A stretch of DNA of 64,000 bases from Brenneria rubrifaciens (GCF_005484945.1 NZ_CP034035.1:2542001-2606000); one strand, 5' to 3'; positions 49,339 through 60,630 are shown, counted from the first letter of the stretch. The notes: a model not told the origin generated them from the letters alone. Numbers and translations are program-made.

Positions 49339-51138
49339 TTAGCGGTCCACATCTGACATGACAAAATCAATACTGCCGAGGTAAACGATCAAATCGGATA
49401 CCAGACATCCTCGGATGACAGACGGAATCTGCTGTAGATGCGCGTAACTCGGCGTGCGAATACGGGTGCGGTAGCTCATGGTGCCGCCATCGCTGGTCAG
49501 GTAGTAGCTGTTGATACCTTTGGTTGCCTCAATCATTTGGAATGACTCATTGGCAGGCATAACCGGTCCCCACGAAACCTGTAGGAAATGATTAATCAGG
49601 GTGTCAATGTGCTGCAACGTGCGCTCTTTCGGCGGCGGCGTGGTCAGCGGATGATCCGCCTTGAACGGCCCTTCCGGCATGTTTTTAAGACATTGCTCCA
49701 AAATCCGCAGACTCTGACGCAACTCTTCAACTTTGAGCATCACCCGGCTGTAGCAATCGCTGATGCCATCGCCGACCGGCACGTCAAAGTCAAAATTTTC
49801 GTAGCCGGAATAGGGGCGGCGCTTACGTATGTCAAAATCAATGCCGGTTGCGCGTAGGCCCGCGCCCGTCACCCCCCATTCCAACGCTTCCTTGGCATTG
49901 TAGGCGGCAACCCCTTGGGTACGGCCCTTCAAGATGGTGTTCTGCAAGGCGGCTTTGACATAGGTGTCCAGACGGGTTGGCATCCAGTCGAGGAATTCAC
50001 GCAACAGACGTTCCCAGCCGCGCGGCAGATCGTGCGCCACCCCGCCGATACGGAACCACGCCGGGTGCATGCGAAAACCGGTAATCGCTTCAACCAGATC
50101 GTAGATTTTTTGACGGTCGGTAAAGGCAAAGAACACCGGCGTCATCGCCCCAACGTCCTGGATAAAGGTACTGATGTAGAGCAAATGGCTGTTGATGCGG
50201 AATAGCTCCGACAGCATGACGCGAATCGTCTTAACGCGATCCGGCACCTCAATACCCGCCAGCTTCTCGACAGCCAGAACATACGGCATCTCATTGACAC
50301 AGCCGCCCAGATATTCGATGCGATCAGTATAAGGAATGTAGCTATGCCAGGACTGACGTTCACCCATTTTTTCCGCGCCGCGATGGTGATAACCCACATC
50401 GGGAACGCAGTCGAGCACTTCTTCGCCATCCAGTTGCAGGATGATACGGAAAGCGCCGTGCGACGAAGGATGGTTGGGCCCCATGTTGAGGAACATAAAA
50501 TCCTCGTTTTCAGTGCCGCGCTTCATGCCCCATTCTTCGGGTTTGAAGGTCAGCGACTCCATTTCCAGATCTTCTTTCTGCTTGGTCAGCACGAAAGGAT
50601 CGAATTCAGTGGCGCGGGCCGGATAGTCTTTACGCAACGGATGACCTTCCCAGGTATGCGGCATCATGATGCGCGTCAAATGAGGATGGCCGTCGAAGGT
50701 TACGCCGAACATTTCCCAGGTTTCCCGCTCATACCAGTTGGCGTTGGGGAACAGCCTGGTCATGGTCGGTAAATGCATATCACTTTCGACCAGCGCGACT
50801 TTCAGCATGATGTCGCGGTTACGTTCAATGGAAATCAGGTGATAAAAAACTGAAAAATCAGCGGCAGGTAAACCTTCACGATGCGTGCGCAAACGTTCGT
50901 CCATGCCATGTAAATCAAACAGCATGACATACGGTTTCGGCTGTTTTTTGAGGAAAGATACGACTTCCAGTAATTTCTCACGCTTGACCCATACGACCGG
51001 AACGCCCGTGCGGGTTGCCTGTACAGTAAATGAATTTGGCCCAAAACGGTTACACAGTTCGCCAATGACCGGATCGTCAAGGTGATCGCGGGTTTGCCAG
51101 GCCGGCAGCGCGAGATCGTGTGTCGTTAAATCTGTCAT
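49339..51138 (-). CDS. nuoC: NADH:quinone oxidoreductase fused subunits C and D
   Basis: This 599-residue protein has an N-terminal NuoC domain (about residues 1-190, with [20 protein letters not shown]) fused to a C-terminal NuoD domain ([13 protein letters not shown] onwards, ending SDVDR). The C-D fusion is typical of Enterobacterales. NuoD lines the quinone-binding site and is related to hydrogenase large subunits, without the nickel cysteines. It lies 98 bp after nuoB. Confidence 0.95.
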   Translation of the reverse strand: MTDLTTHDLALPAWQTRDHLDDPVIGELCNRFGPNSFTVQATRTGVPVVWVKREKLLEVVSFLKKQPKPYVMLFDLHGMDERLRTHREGLPAADFSVFYHLISIERNRDIMLKVALVESDMHLPTMTRLFPNANWYERETWEMFGVTFDGHPHLTRIMMPHTWEGHPLRKDYPARATEFDPFVLTKQKEDLEMESLTFKPEEWGMKRGTENEDFMFLNMGPNHPSSHGAFRIILQLDGEEVLDCVPDVGYHHRGAEKMGERQSWHSYIPYTDRIEYLGGCVNEMPYVLAVEKLAGIEVPDRVKTIRVMLSELFRINSHLLYISTFIQDVGAMTPVFFAFTDRQKIYDLVEAITGFRMHPAWFRIGGVAHDLPRGWERLLREFLDWMPTRLDTYVKAALQNTILKGRTQGVAAYNAKEALEWGVTGAGLRATGIDFDIRKRRPYSGYENFDFDVPVGDGISDCYSRVMLKVEELRQSLRILEQCLKNMPEGPFKADHPLTTPPPKERTLQHIDTLINHFLQVSWGPVMPANESFQMIEATKGINSYYLTSDGGTMSYRTRIRTPSYAHLQQIPSVIRGCLVSDLIVYLGSIDFVMSDVDR

Positions 51139-51181
51139 AAATATGTCACCACATTAAATGTGCTATTGCTGTATCTGATCT

Positions 51182-51216
51182 TGGCCGCACACTGTTATCG
51201 TGATATTGCGCGGCCA
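51182..51216 (-). other. Hairpin in the nuoB-nuoCD spacer
   Basis: TGGCCGC pairs with GCGGCCA (7 bp) around a 21-nt loop, with no T-run. It is the third hairpin in a long nuo spacer, after those before nuoG and nuoM. Confidence 0.4.
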
Positions 51217-51236
51217 TCCTATTCATCATTTACAGA

Positions 51237-51911
51237 TCAAATCTCATCGGGCGAACGCAGGTTGGTCACTGCGATACGTTCACCGCGTTTGCGTTCCCGT
51301 TCGGATTGCATATTGGCGCGGTAAACGCCCTGCTCCCCCACCACCCATGACAGAGGGCGGCGTTCTTTACCAATGGACTCTTTTAACAAGAGCAGGGCTT
51401 GCATATAAGCTTCAGGACGCGGTGGACAGCCAGGAATATACACATCAACCGGCAGGAATTTATCAACGCCCTGAACAACGGAATAGATATCGTACATACC
51501 GCCAGAGTTAGCGCAGGCACCCATGGAGATCACCCATTTAGGTTCAAGCATCTGTTCATACAAACGCTGGATAACAGGCGCCATTTTGGTAAAACAGGTT
51601 CCGGCTACGACCATAAAGTCGGCCTGGCGCGGTGAAGCGCGTAATACTTCAGAACCGAAACGCGCTACGTCATGAACGGCAGTAAACGACGTCACCATTT
51701 CAACGTAACAGCAGGAAAGACCGAAGTTATACGGCCATAAAGAGTTTTGACGACCCCAGTTGACGGTATCGTGTAATGCATGTTCGAGTTTGCCCATATA
51801 GACGCTACGGTGAACATGCTGCTCCAGAGGGTCGGAAACGATCTCCTGCCGTTGCAGGGGATAACGGTCATTATCGCCGTCCGGCTCTATGCGGGTGAGC
51901 GTATAGTCCAT
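51237..51911 (-). CDS. nuoB: NADH:quinone oxidoreductase subunit B (cluster N2)
   Basis: This 224-residue subunit carries the N2 4Fe-4S cluster, with the adjacent Cys pair in GLSCCYVEM, plus [10 protein letters not shown] and PGCPPRPEA. It is related to hydrogenase small subunits. It lies 17 bp after nuoA. Confidence 0.95.
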   Translation of the reverse strand: MDYTLTRIEPDGDNDRYPLQRQEIVSDPLEQHVHRSVYMGKLEHALHDTVNWGRQNSLWPYNFGLSCCYVEMVTSFTAVHDVARFGSEVLRASPRQADFMVVAGTCFTKMAPVIQRLYEQMLEPKWVISMGACANSGGMYDIYSVVQGVDKFLPVDVYIPGCPPRPEAYMQALLLLKESIGKERRPLSWVVGEQGVYRANMQSERERKRGERIAVTNLRSPDEI

Positions 51912-51928
51912 ATTAAAATGCCTCGCTA

Positions 51929-52369
51929 TTACTGCTGATGAGTGTTGGTAATGTCGGGCATGTCCGATTTAACGACTTGTCTTTTGGAACGAGCGGGAAT
52001 CCAGTCCAGCGCTCCGATGCGAGCCAGATAAATCAAACCTGCCAACAGCACCAAAATGAAAATGGTAGCTTCGATGAAACCAACCCAGCCACTCTCCCTG
52101 ATAGAGACAGCCCAGGCGTAGAGATACAGGGCTTCAACGTCGAAGATAACGAAAAACATAGCGACCAGATAAAATTTAGCGGACAAGCGTAAACGCGCTG
52201 AACCCACCGCATCAATACCAGACTCGTAAGGCGTGTTTTTAGCTCTGGCCCTCGCTCTCCCACCCAGCAAGAACCCTCCTGTCAGCATCAGACCGCACAG
52301 GCCCACAGCAACGATAATGAATAGTGCAAATGCCCAATGGTGAGCGAGGATTTCAGTAGTTGTTGACAT
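51929..52369 (-). CDS. nuoA: NADH:quinone oxidoreductase subunit A
   Basis: This 146-residue protein has three membrane helices and the conserved loop [21 protein letters not shown] followed by [14 protein letters not shown]. It is the first gene of the nuo operon and is preceded by a 668-bp regulatory region. Confidence 0.95.
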   Translation of the reverse strand: MSTTTEILAHHWAFALFIIVAVGLCGLMLTGGFLLGGRARARAKNTPYESGIDAVGSARLRLSAKFYLVAMFFVIFDVEALYLYAWAVSIRESGWVGFIEATIFILVLLAGLIYLARIGALDWIPARSKRQVVKSDMPDITNTHQQ

Positions 52370-53037
52370 ACTCTTTGCTTACTCATCAAAAGTAGCGGGT
52401 ACATTCTGCTCTTTTTCCGGCAGTTACCATTAACTCGCCACATCAATTAAAAGAAAGGATTAAACCACACAAATATTGCGGAAACGTATCAAGTAAAAGC
52501 AATCTGCGTGATTCCCCCTGATTTTTTAACTTTTTAAACCTTACTAAGAATAATAGTACTTTACTTTACATTCACGTGGCATTGTTAACACTTTGTGTCT
52601 AAATTTGTAGGTAAATCGAGTCAGCAATGTTAACAAATGGAAAATTACTCCATTACTAAGACTACGGATTTGCGAAGCCCACTATACCATTTTCACGAGA
52701 AATGCCTGTTCCCCCATAGAGTTATTAGGGATATTTTTTGATCCAGCACACATTTTTGCCAATTTAGTTACTAAAAAAATTAGCAGGGTAGATTTTAGGT
52801 GGGAAATGATTTTTCATGATGGCATTTTAAAAAAAACAAACCATCATTTCATAAAAGAAATTTAATCCGGATCGGCATTACAGCGCTTTTGATTTCTGCC
52901 GAGAGAAGTCGACGGAGCGAGGTATGACGTTCTTTACACACACATTATCAGTAGCCCGTGATCAATCGGGGGATATCCTTGCTCCCCGAATGATGTCAGC
53001 TTGAAATAAAATTACATCGAGCTCGAAGAGATACCCT
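52370..53037. promoter_or_regulatory. Long nuo upstream regulatory region
   Basis: This 668-bp region has no credible gene. It is AT-rich and contains two identical TGTTAACA palindromes (52583-52590 and 52628-52635), 45 bp apart. The nuo operon of E. coli is controlled over a similarly long region by ArcA, NarL, FNR and IHF. I do not see a perfect FNR box here. The palindromes are described as a finding. Confidence 0.55.
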
Positions 53038-53949
53038 TCACCCCCGTTCCTCCTGTGCAGTTGCAACAGGAATCACATGTGATGTATTCCCTGACTCAAT
53101 TACATTAAAGATTGCCGTTGCCAGATCTTTTTCATGGTGCGGACTTTTGCACAGAAAATAACGGGTTTCAGGCAGTATGGGTAAACCGTCCGTTGCGCCG
53201 AGCACCTTCAACTCCGGGCTCATCATCTCAACCGAACGAACCGTTACCCCAAGGCCGGCCTTAACCGCAGCACGTACTGCCGACAACGTTGAGGCCACAT
53301 AAGAAACCTTCCACGGAATCCCCGCCGCTTTCAGTCTTTCCATGGCTAATGTACGGAAAGGACTCGGTTCATCCAATACGACAAGCGAAACCGGTTCTTC
53401 GGGTCTGAATTGATAATCTGCCGCGCAATACCATAACGTTGGTGAACTACGTAATAAAACATGGGGAAAGCCAGCGCTATTCATCGTGGTAATCACCAGA
53501 TCAATCTTTCCGTCTTGTAGCATTTCCAACATTTCCGCACTGCGCTTTACGCTTACCGCTATCGATAATTTCGGAAAAACAGAAGTTATCCGGTGTAAAA
53601 TATAAGGGAGAAGGGTATCCACGGTATCATCAGAAGCACCGATTGTCAGTGTCCCCTGAATATCGCTATACATTAATGAAATACAAGCCTCATCATTGAA
53701 TTGCAATATTTTTCTCGCATACCCCAGAAACTGGATACCGTGTTCGGTTAACTGCTTATTGCGCCCATGACGGGCAAACAACTCTTTTCCGATGAGCTGC
53801 TCTAAACGTTGCATTTGCTGGCTGACAGCCGATTGGGTCCGGCATACAGCAACAGCTGCGGCTGCAAAAGTGTTTAAATCTGCAACAGCGACAAACGTTC
53901 TCAATAGATCGAGATCGAGATTAAGTACTGGTCGATTTGCATTGGTCAT
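53038..53949 (-). CDS. lrhA: LysR-family regulator LrhA/HexA/PecT
   Basis: This is a 303-residue LysR-type regulator. The N-terminal HTH lies in [20 protein letters not shown]...[19 protein letters not shown] and the effector-binding domain begins near residue 95. Position upstream of nuoA and divergent from alaA, together with the sequence, identifies the LrhA/HexA/PecT orthologue. In E. coli it represses flhDC; in soft-rot bacteria it represses exoenzymes, motility and hrp genes. That last role may link it to the effector locus in this window (inference). Confidence 0.92.
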   Translation of the reverse strand: MTNANRPVLNLDLDLLRTFVAVADLNTFAAAAVAVCRTQSAVSQQMQRLEQLIGKELFARHGRNKQLTEHGIQFLGYARKILQFNDEACISLMYSDIQGTLTIGASDDTVDTLLPYILHRITSVFPKLSIAVSVKRSAEMLEMLQDGKIDLVITTMNSAGFPHVLLRSSPTLWYCAADYQFRPEEPVSLVVLDEPSPFRTLAMERLKAAGIPWKVSYVASTLSAVRAAVKAGLGVTVRSVEMMSPELKVLGATDGLPILPETRYFLCKSPHHEKDLATAIFNVIESGNTSHVIPVATAQEERG

Positions 53950-54447
53950 ACGATTTTTTCACTTATCTATTTTAATTTTTAACAAAAGCATTCCTGGTGT
54001 TTTATTACATGTAGTGGGAACAACCCATACATCTGAAGACATTATCGCAGACGCACGATAAGGGCAAAAAAATACTTATATTTCGTTACCACTATCGTCA
54101 TTTCAATTGATGAATCTCTTTGCCTTAAATGATTCACCAAACTTAATCCTTGCCGGAATAAAAAAGCGCTTCCTTTTTTTCACCCTGAAAAATAAAAATT
54201 CTCAGTTATTTAAAATAACCTGATACCGATTGTTGTAGAGAAAACACTTACAAACTGACGCCCCCCCTCCATCAAACCTACACCTCTGGCACTAGTGTAC
54301 TAGTAGACTCTACCATAGGGTGACAACGCTGACATTCTCAGATAAAGCGATGAACATTCTTCAAAAGACACCACGGGAGGAGTACATTAAGCAGGTTATG
54401 CTATTCCACCCAGGAATATGCTTTTCCCGCAAAAGGTTTGTAATTTT
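53950..54447. other. lrhA-alaA divergent intergenic region
   Basis: The 498-bp gap holds the promoters of lrhA and alaA and no credible gene; an open frame at 54320-54514 overlaps the alaA start and is a shadow. A TrpR-operator-like element lies at 54291-54304. The section nearest lrhA is AT-rich. Confidence 0.55.
54291..54304. promoter_or_regulatory. TrpR-operator-like element upstream of alaA
   Basis: ACTAGT-GT-ACTAGT reproduces the core of the trp operator (ACTAGT-TA-ACTAGT) with the same 2-bp spacing. The flanking G at -2 is also kept, but the outer bases on the other side differ. It lies 144 bp before the alaA ATG, at a distance where promoter elements could occur. TrpR control of this gene is not established knowledge. 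Confidence 0.5.
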
Positions 54448-55662
54448 ATGTCTCCAATTGAAAAATCCAAGAAGCTGGAGAACGTTTGTTATGACATTCG
54501 TGGTCCAGTTCTGAAAGAAGCCAAACGTCTTGAAGAAGAAGGTAATAAAGTACTCAAGCTAAACATTGGTAACCCAGCGCCTTTCGGCTTTGAAGCCCCA
54601 GACGAAATCCTCGTTGACGTTATCCGCAATTTACCGACAGCGCAAGGGTACTGTGACTCCAAAGGACTGTATTCCGCGCGTAAGGCCATTGTCCAGCACT
54701 ACCAGGCCCGAGATATGCGCGATATTACCGTTGAAGATGTCTATATTGGCAACGGTGTTTCCGAACTGATTGTGCAATCAATGCAAGCTCTGCTGAACAG
54801 CGGCGACGAAATGCTGGTCCCCGCGCCGGATTATCCGCTGTGGACGGCTGCCGTGTCACTTTCTAACGGGAATGCCGTACATTATCTCTGCGACGAAGAA
54901 GCCGGTTGGTTCCCCGATCTGAATGACATCCGTAAAAAAATCACGCCGCGTACCCGCGGTATTGTCATCATCAATCCTAATAACCCGACAGGCGCGGTGT
55001 ATAGCAAAGCGCTGTTGCTGGAAATCGTGGCAATCGCCCGCGAACATAACCTGATTATTTTCGCCGACGAAATTTATGACAAAATTCTCTACGATGATGC
55101 CCAGCACCATTCTATTGCGGCGCTGGCGCCTGACCTGCTGACCGTCACCTTCAACGGTTTATCAAAAACTTACCGCGTTGCCGGTTTCCGACAGGGCTGG
55201 ATGGTCTTGAATGGGCCTAAGCAGCATGCCACGGGCTATATCGAAGGGTTGGAAATGCTGGCGTCAATGCGCCTGTGTGCAAATGTGCCAATGCAGCACG
55301 CCATTCAAACTGCGATTGGCGGCTATCAAAGTATCAACGAATTTATCCAGCCCGGCGGGCGTTTGTATGAACAGCGTAACCGCGCCTGGGAACTGATCAA
55401 TCAAATCCCCGGCGTATCCTGCGTCAAACCCAGCGGTGCGCTCTATATGTTCCCGCGTATTGATGCCAAACGCTTCAATATCCATGACGACCAGAAGCTG
55501 GTGCTGGATCTGCTGTTGCAGGAAAAAGTGTTGCTGGTACAAGGAACCGCATTTAACTGGCCCCATCCGGATCACGTCCGTATTGTGACACTGCCACGCA
55601 TCGACGAACTTGATATGGCCGTCCTCAAACTCGGACGTTTTCTTGAGGGTTATCACCAATAG
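54448..55662 (+). CDS. alaA: Glutamate-pyruvate aminotransferase AlaA (YfbQ)
   Basis: This 404-residue fold-type I aminotransferase is nearly collinear with E. coli AlaA. The N-terminus is MSPIEKS; NPNNPTGAVYS, ADEIYDKILYDD and NGLSKTYRVAGFRQGW are the PLP-site motifs, with the Schiff-base Lys in the last. It makes alanine from pyruvate and glutamate. The ATG at 54448 matches the E. coli start; an in-frame ATG ten codons earlier is not needed. It is divergent from lrhA. Confidence 0.95.
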   Translation: MSPIEKSKKLENVCYDIRGPVLKEAKRLEEEGNKVLKLNIGNPAPFGFEAPDEILVDVIRNLPTAQGYCDSKGLYSARKAIVQHYQARDMRDITVEDVYIGNGVSELIVQSMQALLNSGDEMLVPAPDYPLWTAAVSLSNGNAVHYLCDEEAGWFPDLNDIRKKITPRTRGIVIINPNNPTGAVYSKALLLEIVAIAREHNLIIFADEIYDKILYDDAQHHSIAALAPDLLTVTFNGLSKTYRVAGFRQGWMVLNGPKQHATGYIEGLEMLASMRLCANVPMQHAIQTAIGGYQSINEFIQPGGRLYEQRNRAWELINQIPGVSCVKPSGALYMFPRIDAKRFNIHDDQKLVLDLLLQEKVLLVQGTAFNWPHPDHVRIVTLPRIDELDMAVLKLGRFLEGYHQ

Positions 55663-55776
55663 CCGATGCCGTTTATTGCCGGGTAATTCTCTGTCCGGCG
55701 ATAATCTGTCTGATTTGCATAATCCCGCCCAAGTGCTCACAATAGATTTCCACCGCGCCGCTGTCTGAGAGATGTT

Positions 55777-56376
55777 ATGAATCAGAGTCACTTTTTTGCT
55801 CACTTATCCCGTCTGAAACTGATTAGCCGCTGGCCGCTGATGCGAAACGTTCGCACAGAAAATGTCTCTGAGCACAGTTTGCAGGTGGCTTTTGTCGCCC
55901 ATGCTCTAGCCGTGATTAAAAACCGAAAATTCAATGGCGATATGAATGCAGAACGCATTGCGCTACTGGCCATGTACCATGATGCCAGCGAAGTGTTGAC
56001 GGGCGATATGCCTACCCCGATCAAGTATTACAATGCGCAAATTGCTCATGAGTACAAAAAAATTGAGAAGATCGCCCAGCAAAAACTGATCGCGATGCTT
56101 CCTGATGAATTGCAGCAGGACTACCGTTCGCTTCTGGATGGGCAATATACCAGCGAGGACGAACGAGCGATTGTCAAACAGGCCGATGCGCTTTGCGCCT
56201 ACCTGAAATGTTTGGAAGAGTTGTCTGCGGGCAACACGGAGTTTACATTGGCTAAAGCCCGGTTGGAGAAAACGTTACAGCTACGGAATAGCCCGGAAAT
56301 GGACTATTTTATGGAGGTCTTTATTCCAAGTTTTAGCCTGTCATTGGATGAAATCAGCCAGGACTCTCCGCTGTAA
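55777..56376 (+). CDS. yfbR: 5'-deoxynucleotidase YfbR
   Basis: This 199-residue HD-domain phosphohydrolase has the metal-binding residues in [14 protein letters not shown] and [16 protein letters not shown]. It dephosphorylates deoxyribonucleoside 5'-monophosphates and takes part in the alternative dUMP route. It lies 114 bp after alaA on the same strand and ends 30 bp before the convergent yfbS. Confidence 0.93.
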   Translation: MNQSHFFAHLSRLKLISRWPLMRNVRTENVSEHSLQVAFVAHALAVIKNRKFNGDMNAERIALLAMYHDASEVLTGDMPTPIKYYNAQIAHEYKKIEKIAQQKLIAMLPDELQQDYRSLLDGQYTSEDERAIVKQADALCAYLKCLEELSAGNTEFTLAKARLEKTLQLRNSPEMDYFMEVFIPSFSLSLDEISQDSPL

Positions 56377-56406
56377 TGTTTGCTGATTAACAGCCCACGT
56401 TTGCAA

Positions 56407-58239
56407 TCAGAAAGGGTACAGCCACGGCACCATCATTACGCTGACGACCATCACCAGCAGGGTGAATGGCACACCGATTCGGATAAAGTCGCTGAACTTA
56501 TATCCCCCCGCGACTAACACCAGCGTATTCACTGGTGATGAAACGGGTGTCATGAACGCTGCGGAAGCGGCAATGGCAATGATCATGGCGAAGGGATAAG
56601 GTGATACGCCCATTTGCTTTGCCGCGGCTATCGCAATCGGCGCCATTAACACCGCGGTTGCTGTATTTGAGATAAACAGCCCGATAACCGCGCATAACAC
56701 GAATATACAAACCAGCATGACATGAGGCCCGGCCCCCCCGGCGACATCCATTAACGCATTGACAATCAATGTCACGCCGCCTGTTTGCTGCAAGGCGAGC
56801 GCAAACGGCATCATCCCCACAATCAGGATAATGCTTGGCCAGTGAATCGCCCGGTAAGCCCCTTCCATATCAATGCAGCGAAATTTGCCCATCAATAAAC
56901 AGGCGATCAACGCGGCGATCGCATTGGGAATTTCATCCGTCAGCATCATGGCGACCATTAACGCCAGACAGAATAACGCATGGGGAGCCTGGCTGAGCGC
57001 TGGCGTGACAGCGTCCACTTCCGCAGGCAAATTCAGCAACAGAAAATTGTTTTTCTGCGTATGCAACTGCCGGATCATTCGCCAGTCGCCAATGACCAGC
57101 AGAATATCGCCGAGCTGAAGTTTCTCATCCGCCAAAACCCCTTCCATCGCCTCACCATTGCGGCGAATGCCGACCACGCTTAACCCATAGCGGCTGCGGA
57201 ATCCTACCTCATAGAGCGTTTTTCCCAACAGTTCGGAATCGGGAATCAGCGACACTTCCGCCATGCCGACATCTCGCGCCTGTTCTGAAAAATACTCCCC
57301 GCGCAGTACCATGGGTTCCAGACGCTGTGAAGTACAGAACTCACGCAGATCAACTTCCGACGCTGACATATCAATCAGCAGAACATCATTCAAACAAAGC
57401 TCGGTATTGCCCGCCACGCTGACCATCACACGACGGAATTTTCGCCAGCGTTCAATCCCGACGATATTCGCGCCATAGCGCTGACGCAGACGAAGATCGT
57501 CGAGGCGATGACCAATCAAAGGTGAACCGGGGAGAATGGCCAAACGCCGCGCCCTGCCCGTCAGCTTGTAATCTCGTATCAGGTCGCGAAACGTTTTCCT
57601 TTTCCAGACATCTTTCGAGGCTTCCGTTTCAGCGCTGCTGAGCCAATAGCGCGCCGCCGTCATGTAGGCAACGCCAATCAACAGCACCACCATGCCTATT
57701 GGTGTCACGCTGAAAAAACTGAACCCCTCAATGCCTTCACGTATAAGCTCGCTGCTGACGACCATATTGGGCGGCGTCGCCACCAGCGTCATCATTCCGC
57801 TGATAAGCCCGGCGAAGCTTAACGGCATCATCAATCTGCCCGGCGACGTTTTCATTCGTGCAGAGACATTCAGCACAACAGGAATAAAAATAGCCACCAC
57901 GCCAGTTGAGCTCATAAATGCACCCAATATGGCAACAGTCACCATCAGCAATAACAGCATTTTGAGTTCACTGCTGCCTGCGGCCCGTACCAACCAGTCT
58001 CCCACCTGATAGGCAACGCCGGTACGCACCAAACCTTCACCAATAACAAACAGCGCAGCAATCAGAATTACATTCGGATCGCTAAAACCCACCAGCGCCT
58101 GAGGCAACGTCAGCGTTCCGCTCAAAACAAATGCGATAATGACCAATAAAGCAACAACATCCATACGTAATTTATTGGTGGTAAACAACACAACGGCGAT
58201 CAGCAACAGAGATAAGACCCAGAGAAGTTCGCTATTCAA
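56407..58239 (-). CDS. yfbS: SLC13/DASS-family transporter with TrkA-C domains, YfbS
   Basis: This 610-residue inner-membrane protein has hydrophobic segments at both ends and a soluble middle (about residues 200-390). The middle holds two TrkA-C (RCK_C) domains, recognisable by [25 protein letters not shown] and the later [23 protein letters not shown]. The segments [14 protein letters not shown] and [13 protein letters not shown] fit the citrate/sodium symporter fold. The transported anion is unknown. It lies 165 bp downstream of yfbT on the same strand, with a terminator between them. Confidence 0.9.
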   Translation of the reverse strand: MNSELLWVLSLLLIAVVLFTTNKLRMDVVALLVIIAFVLSGTLTLPQALVGFSDPNVILIAALFVIGEGLVRTGVAYQVGDWLVRAAGSSELKMLLLLMVTVAILGAFMSSTGVVAIFIPVVLNVSARMKTSPGRLMMPLSFAGLISGMMTLVATPPNMVVSSELIREGIEGFSFFSVTPIGMVVLLIGVAYMTAARYWLSSAETEASKDVWKRKTFRDLIRDYKLTGRARRLAILPGSPLIGHRLDDLRLRQRYGANIVGIERWRKFRRVMVSVAGNTELCLNDVLLIDMSASEVDLREFCTSQRLEPMVLRGEYFSEQARDVGMAEVSLIPDSELLGKTLYEVGFRSRYGLSVVGIRRNGEAMEGVLADEKLQLGDILLVIGDWRMIRQLHTQKNNFLLLNLPAEVDAVTPALSQAPHALFCLALMVAMMLTDEIPNAIAALIACLLMGKFRCIDMEGAYRAIHWPSIILIVGMMPFALALQQTGGVTLIVNALMDVAGGAGPHVMLVCIFVLCAVIGLFISNTATAVLMAPIAIAAAKQMGVSPYPFAMIIAIAASAAFMTPVSSPVNTLVLVAGGYKFSDFIRIGVPFTLLVMVVSVMMVPWLYPF

Positions 58240-58337
58240 AACGGTTCCCCTGACGGAAAGAGCGTATTGGTGGGAGTACTTTCAGAATGCCTAAAAATAC
58301 AGGAACATGTTTATGGTCGACAGCGATAGTTTGCCAT

Positions 58338-58363
58338 AAAAAAACCTCGCAGATACGAGGTTT
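58338..58363 (-). terminator. Rho-independent terminator after yfbT
   Basis: On the minus strand AAACCTCG pairs with CGAGGTTT (8 bp, 6-nt loop), continuing into a T-run. It lies about 42 bp after the yfbT stop and separates it from yfbS. Confidence 0.85.
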
Positions 58364-58404
58364 GATCATAGTTAGTCGCGCTTTTATCAGTCAATTACTG
58401 AAAC

Positions 58405-59061
58405 TCATTGACCATAAATGACGGTGACGCCATTACCGGATTTCTCAATCCGAATCTGATCCAGCGAATCTAAAACCAGGTCGACCTGATCCCGTTTCGG
58501 CATATCGGACGCCGCGTTGACCGCAATAACCTGACACCCTGCCGCTAACCCGGACAATACGCCCGCCGGCGCATCTTCGACCACCACACAATCAGCCGGT
58601 TTCAGTCCCAGTTGCTGCGCGCCGAGCAAGTAAGCGTCAGGATGTGGTTTACCCTGAACAACCTGTTCTGCGGTAATAAAGGCTTGCGGCGCGGACAATC
58701 CAGCGGCCCGATGACGCGCGCTGGCAATGGGAACCGTGCCCGACGTGACAATGGCCCAGGGGATATTCAACTCATCCAGCCGCGCTAACAGGGCTTTCGC
58801 TCCCGGCATAGCGACAACGCCCCGCGTATCCGCCGCTTCGATTTCCTCCAGCGCATAAAACTCTTGCTGGATCGTCTCCTCGCTTTGTCCCTGGAGGAAA
58901 TGACGCAGGGAAGTGATCGCCTGCTTACCGTGAATAAAATTCAGAACGTCCTGTGGATCGATATCGTGTACTTTTGCCCAGTTAATCCAGGCGCGTTCAA
59001 CGGCGGGTAATGACGCAACCAGCGTACCATCAAGGTCAAAGAGAAAACCTTTACACTCCAC
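58405..59061 (-). CDS. yfbT: HAD-family sugar phosphatase YfbT (HxpA)
   Basis: This 218-residue HAD hydrolase has the catalytic FDLDGT motif (D9 nucleophile, D11), TSGTVP (motif II), a Lys in QGKPHPDAYLLG and VVEDAPAGVLSG (motif IV). The start is GTG, as the family's N-terminus MxCKGFLFDLDGT requires, with AAGGGG upstream. The E. coli protein dephosphorylates sugar phosphates. It follows yfbU by 21 bp and is probably co-transcribed. Confidence 0.93.
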   Translation of the reverse strand: MECKGFLFDLDGTLVASLPAVERAWINWAKVHDIDPQDVLNFIHGKQAITSLRHFLQGQSEETIQQEFYALEEIEAADTRGVVAMPGAKALLARLDELNIPWAIVTSGTVPIASARHRAAGLSAPQAFITAEQVVQGKPHPDAYLLGAQQLGLKPADCVVVEDAPAGVLSGLAAGCQVIAVNAASDMPKRDQVDLVLDSLDQIRIEKSGNGVTVIYGQ

Positions 59062-59082
59062 AGAGAGCCCCTTTGAAATTTA

Positions 59083-59577
59083 TCAGGCGTTGATAATTTG
59101 TGCGATTTCAACCGCACTCAAATGATACTGGCGTGGACAAGACTGCCAGGTCGCCAGCATGCGGTCGTATTTGTCCCACATTTTAGTCTGCGCATTAAAA
59201 CCATGCGTACCAGAGTCAAAATGCGGATAGCGCCCTTCCACATGCACCATAAAACGGACAAAGCCCAGATAGCGTGCTTCCGTCGCCGCATCAAACCCCA
59301 GAAAGGCCAGGCGGCGTTGGTCCAAATCCTGTTTATGTTTCAGGTTGTCCCATGACACCTGTAAAGCGTGGTGCATTTCCATAATATTGATAATTGTGCG
59401 GCATACTTCTTCGCTCAGTTCACCAAACTCACGATCCAATTCGCGCATCTGCAAACCATAGCCCCGCTCAATAATGGTTTGCAGCCGGCCATAACGTTCA
59501 GCGTTTTCCGGATCAAGCATGGTCATCATTTTATATTGATTCGAAAGGATCAATCTCTGGGCGTTTGTCATTTCCAT
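59083..59577 (-). CDS. yfbU: UPF0304 protein YfbU
   Basis: This is a 164-residue protein matching the YfbU family, with [24 protein letters not shown] at the N-terminus and [19 protein letters not shown] near the C-terminus. It is soluble and helical. The biochemical role is not established, though overexpression of the E. coli protein is toxic. It precedes yfbT by 21 bp. Confidence 0.93.
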   Translation of the reverse strand: MEMTNAQRLILSNQYKMMTMLDPENAERYGRLQTIIERGYGLQMRELDREFGELSEEVCRTIINIMEMHHALQVSWDNLKHKQDLDQRRLAFLGFDAATEARYLGFVRFMVHVEGRYPHFDSGTHGFNAQTKMWDKYDRMLATWQSCPRQYHLSAVEIAQIINA

Positions 59578-59735
59578 CGTGCTCTCCTGAACCTCATCCC
59601 GGCATGTCGCTGATTACGATGCTATTGAAGCTGAGTTGCATACTAAATTTCGTCATCGCAGTCACGGAAAGTTTTTTGATTTAAACAGCAGGAAAGCGAA
59701 AAATCATCTACCTTGTGCGCCCAGTCTGATACAGA

Positions 59736-60191
59736 TCACAGATCGTCCAAAAACGTTTTATCGAGCTGACTAAACGCACGCTTTAGCACATCGGCCAACG
59801 ACTGGTAGGTCGGGGCTTCTTCCAGCGGAGCCAGCGCCAAACCAGACTCAAGCAGCTTATGACGGATATCATGAAACCAGTTCAATAGCGTAAGCGGCAG
59901 CGGTGTCACAGAACGGCGTCCCAGCCACCACAGCCCCTGCATCGGTAAGCTACAGGCAAACAACGCGGTGGCGATGGCGGGGCCTAACTGTCCCCCGAGC
60001 GCTATTTGCCAGGTCAGGCTAAACACCGCCAGCGGCGGCATAAAACGAACGGCAAATCGAGTGGCGCGCGCCACTCGATTTTCAGGAAAAACTGGAGCTA
60101 GACGTTTATCGGCAGGCCACGTTTTCATGTAGTGCTGCCCACGTTGGAGTAACTGTAGCCAACTGATTCTACCGCTCGGCTTCGTTGCCAT
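59736..60191 (-). CDS. yfbV: UPF0208 membrane protein YfbV
   Basis: This 151-residue protein has two hydrophobic segments ([19 protein letters not shown] and the following [15 protein letters not shown]) and a conserved C-terminus ending [10 protein letters not shown]. In E. coli it is required for insulation of the Ter macrodomain. The ATG at 60191 follows GAGG; a GTG two codons upstream is less likely. It is divergent from ackA, as in E. coli. Confidence 0.92.
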   Translation of the reverse strand: MATKPSGRISWLQLLQRGQHYMKTWPADKRLAPVFPENRVARATRFAVRFMPPLAVFSLTWQIALGGQLGPAIATALFACSLPMQGLWWLGRRSVTPLPLTLLNWFHDIRHKLLESGLALAPLEEAPTYQSLADVLKRAFSQLDKTFLDDL

Positions 60192-60630
60192 AGTCACACC
60201 TCAACTTTAAAAATAAGAAATAAAACTTTTGCACAAATCAACAACTCAAGTTGATAAGGCTAAAATATATTTTGTGTTTGCCTTACGCTATCGGTATTCT
60301 AGAACGGCCATTTGGGGCCGCTATACGCTATACATAAAAAAGTAGTATGACTACACGCAGGGAGTACATTCCCTCAGCACAATAAGCGCTGCCAACAGCC
60401 ACAACGCGGTTATTCATCGCTTTTATAAGCTGCGGTTTCATAGCACCGACGTCCTGTTCAATATACTGTTCATTCAGTATCCCCGTTCGGGTAACATCGG
60501 CGCTTTCTCATTGTCATGTCAGGTGTATCGCACCAAGTCATGATGTTAATCATAAATGTCAACAGCGGAATGCGATAGACTAACCCATGTATGACATTTT
60601 TTTAACCATGTATAACAAGTAGGTACTTTC
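60192..60630. promoter_or_regulatory. yfbV-ackA divergent regulatory region
   Basis: This 439-bp region contains no credible gene. Near the ackA end CCATGTATGACA (60585-60596) is repeated as CCATGTATAACA (60606-60617), 21 bp apart. The second copy supplies a TATAAC -10-like element about 20 bp before the ATG. The layout resembles the E. coli ackA leader. Confidence 0.5.

Noticed and set aside
54320..54514. Plus-strand 64-codon frame before alaA
   Set aside because: It runs out of frame into the alaA coding sequence and its own protein has no family features; I treat it as a shadow though a leader peptide cannot be fully excluded.
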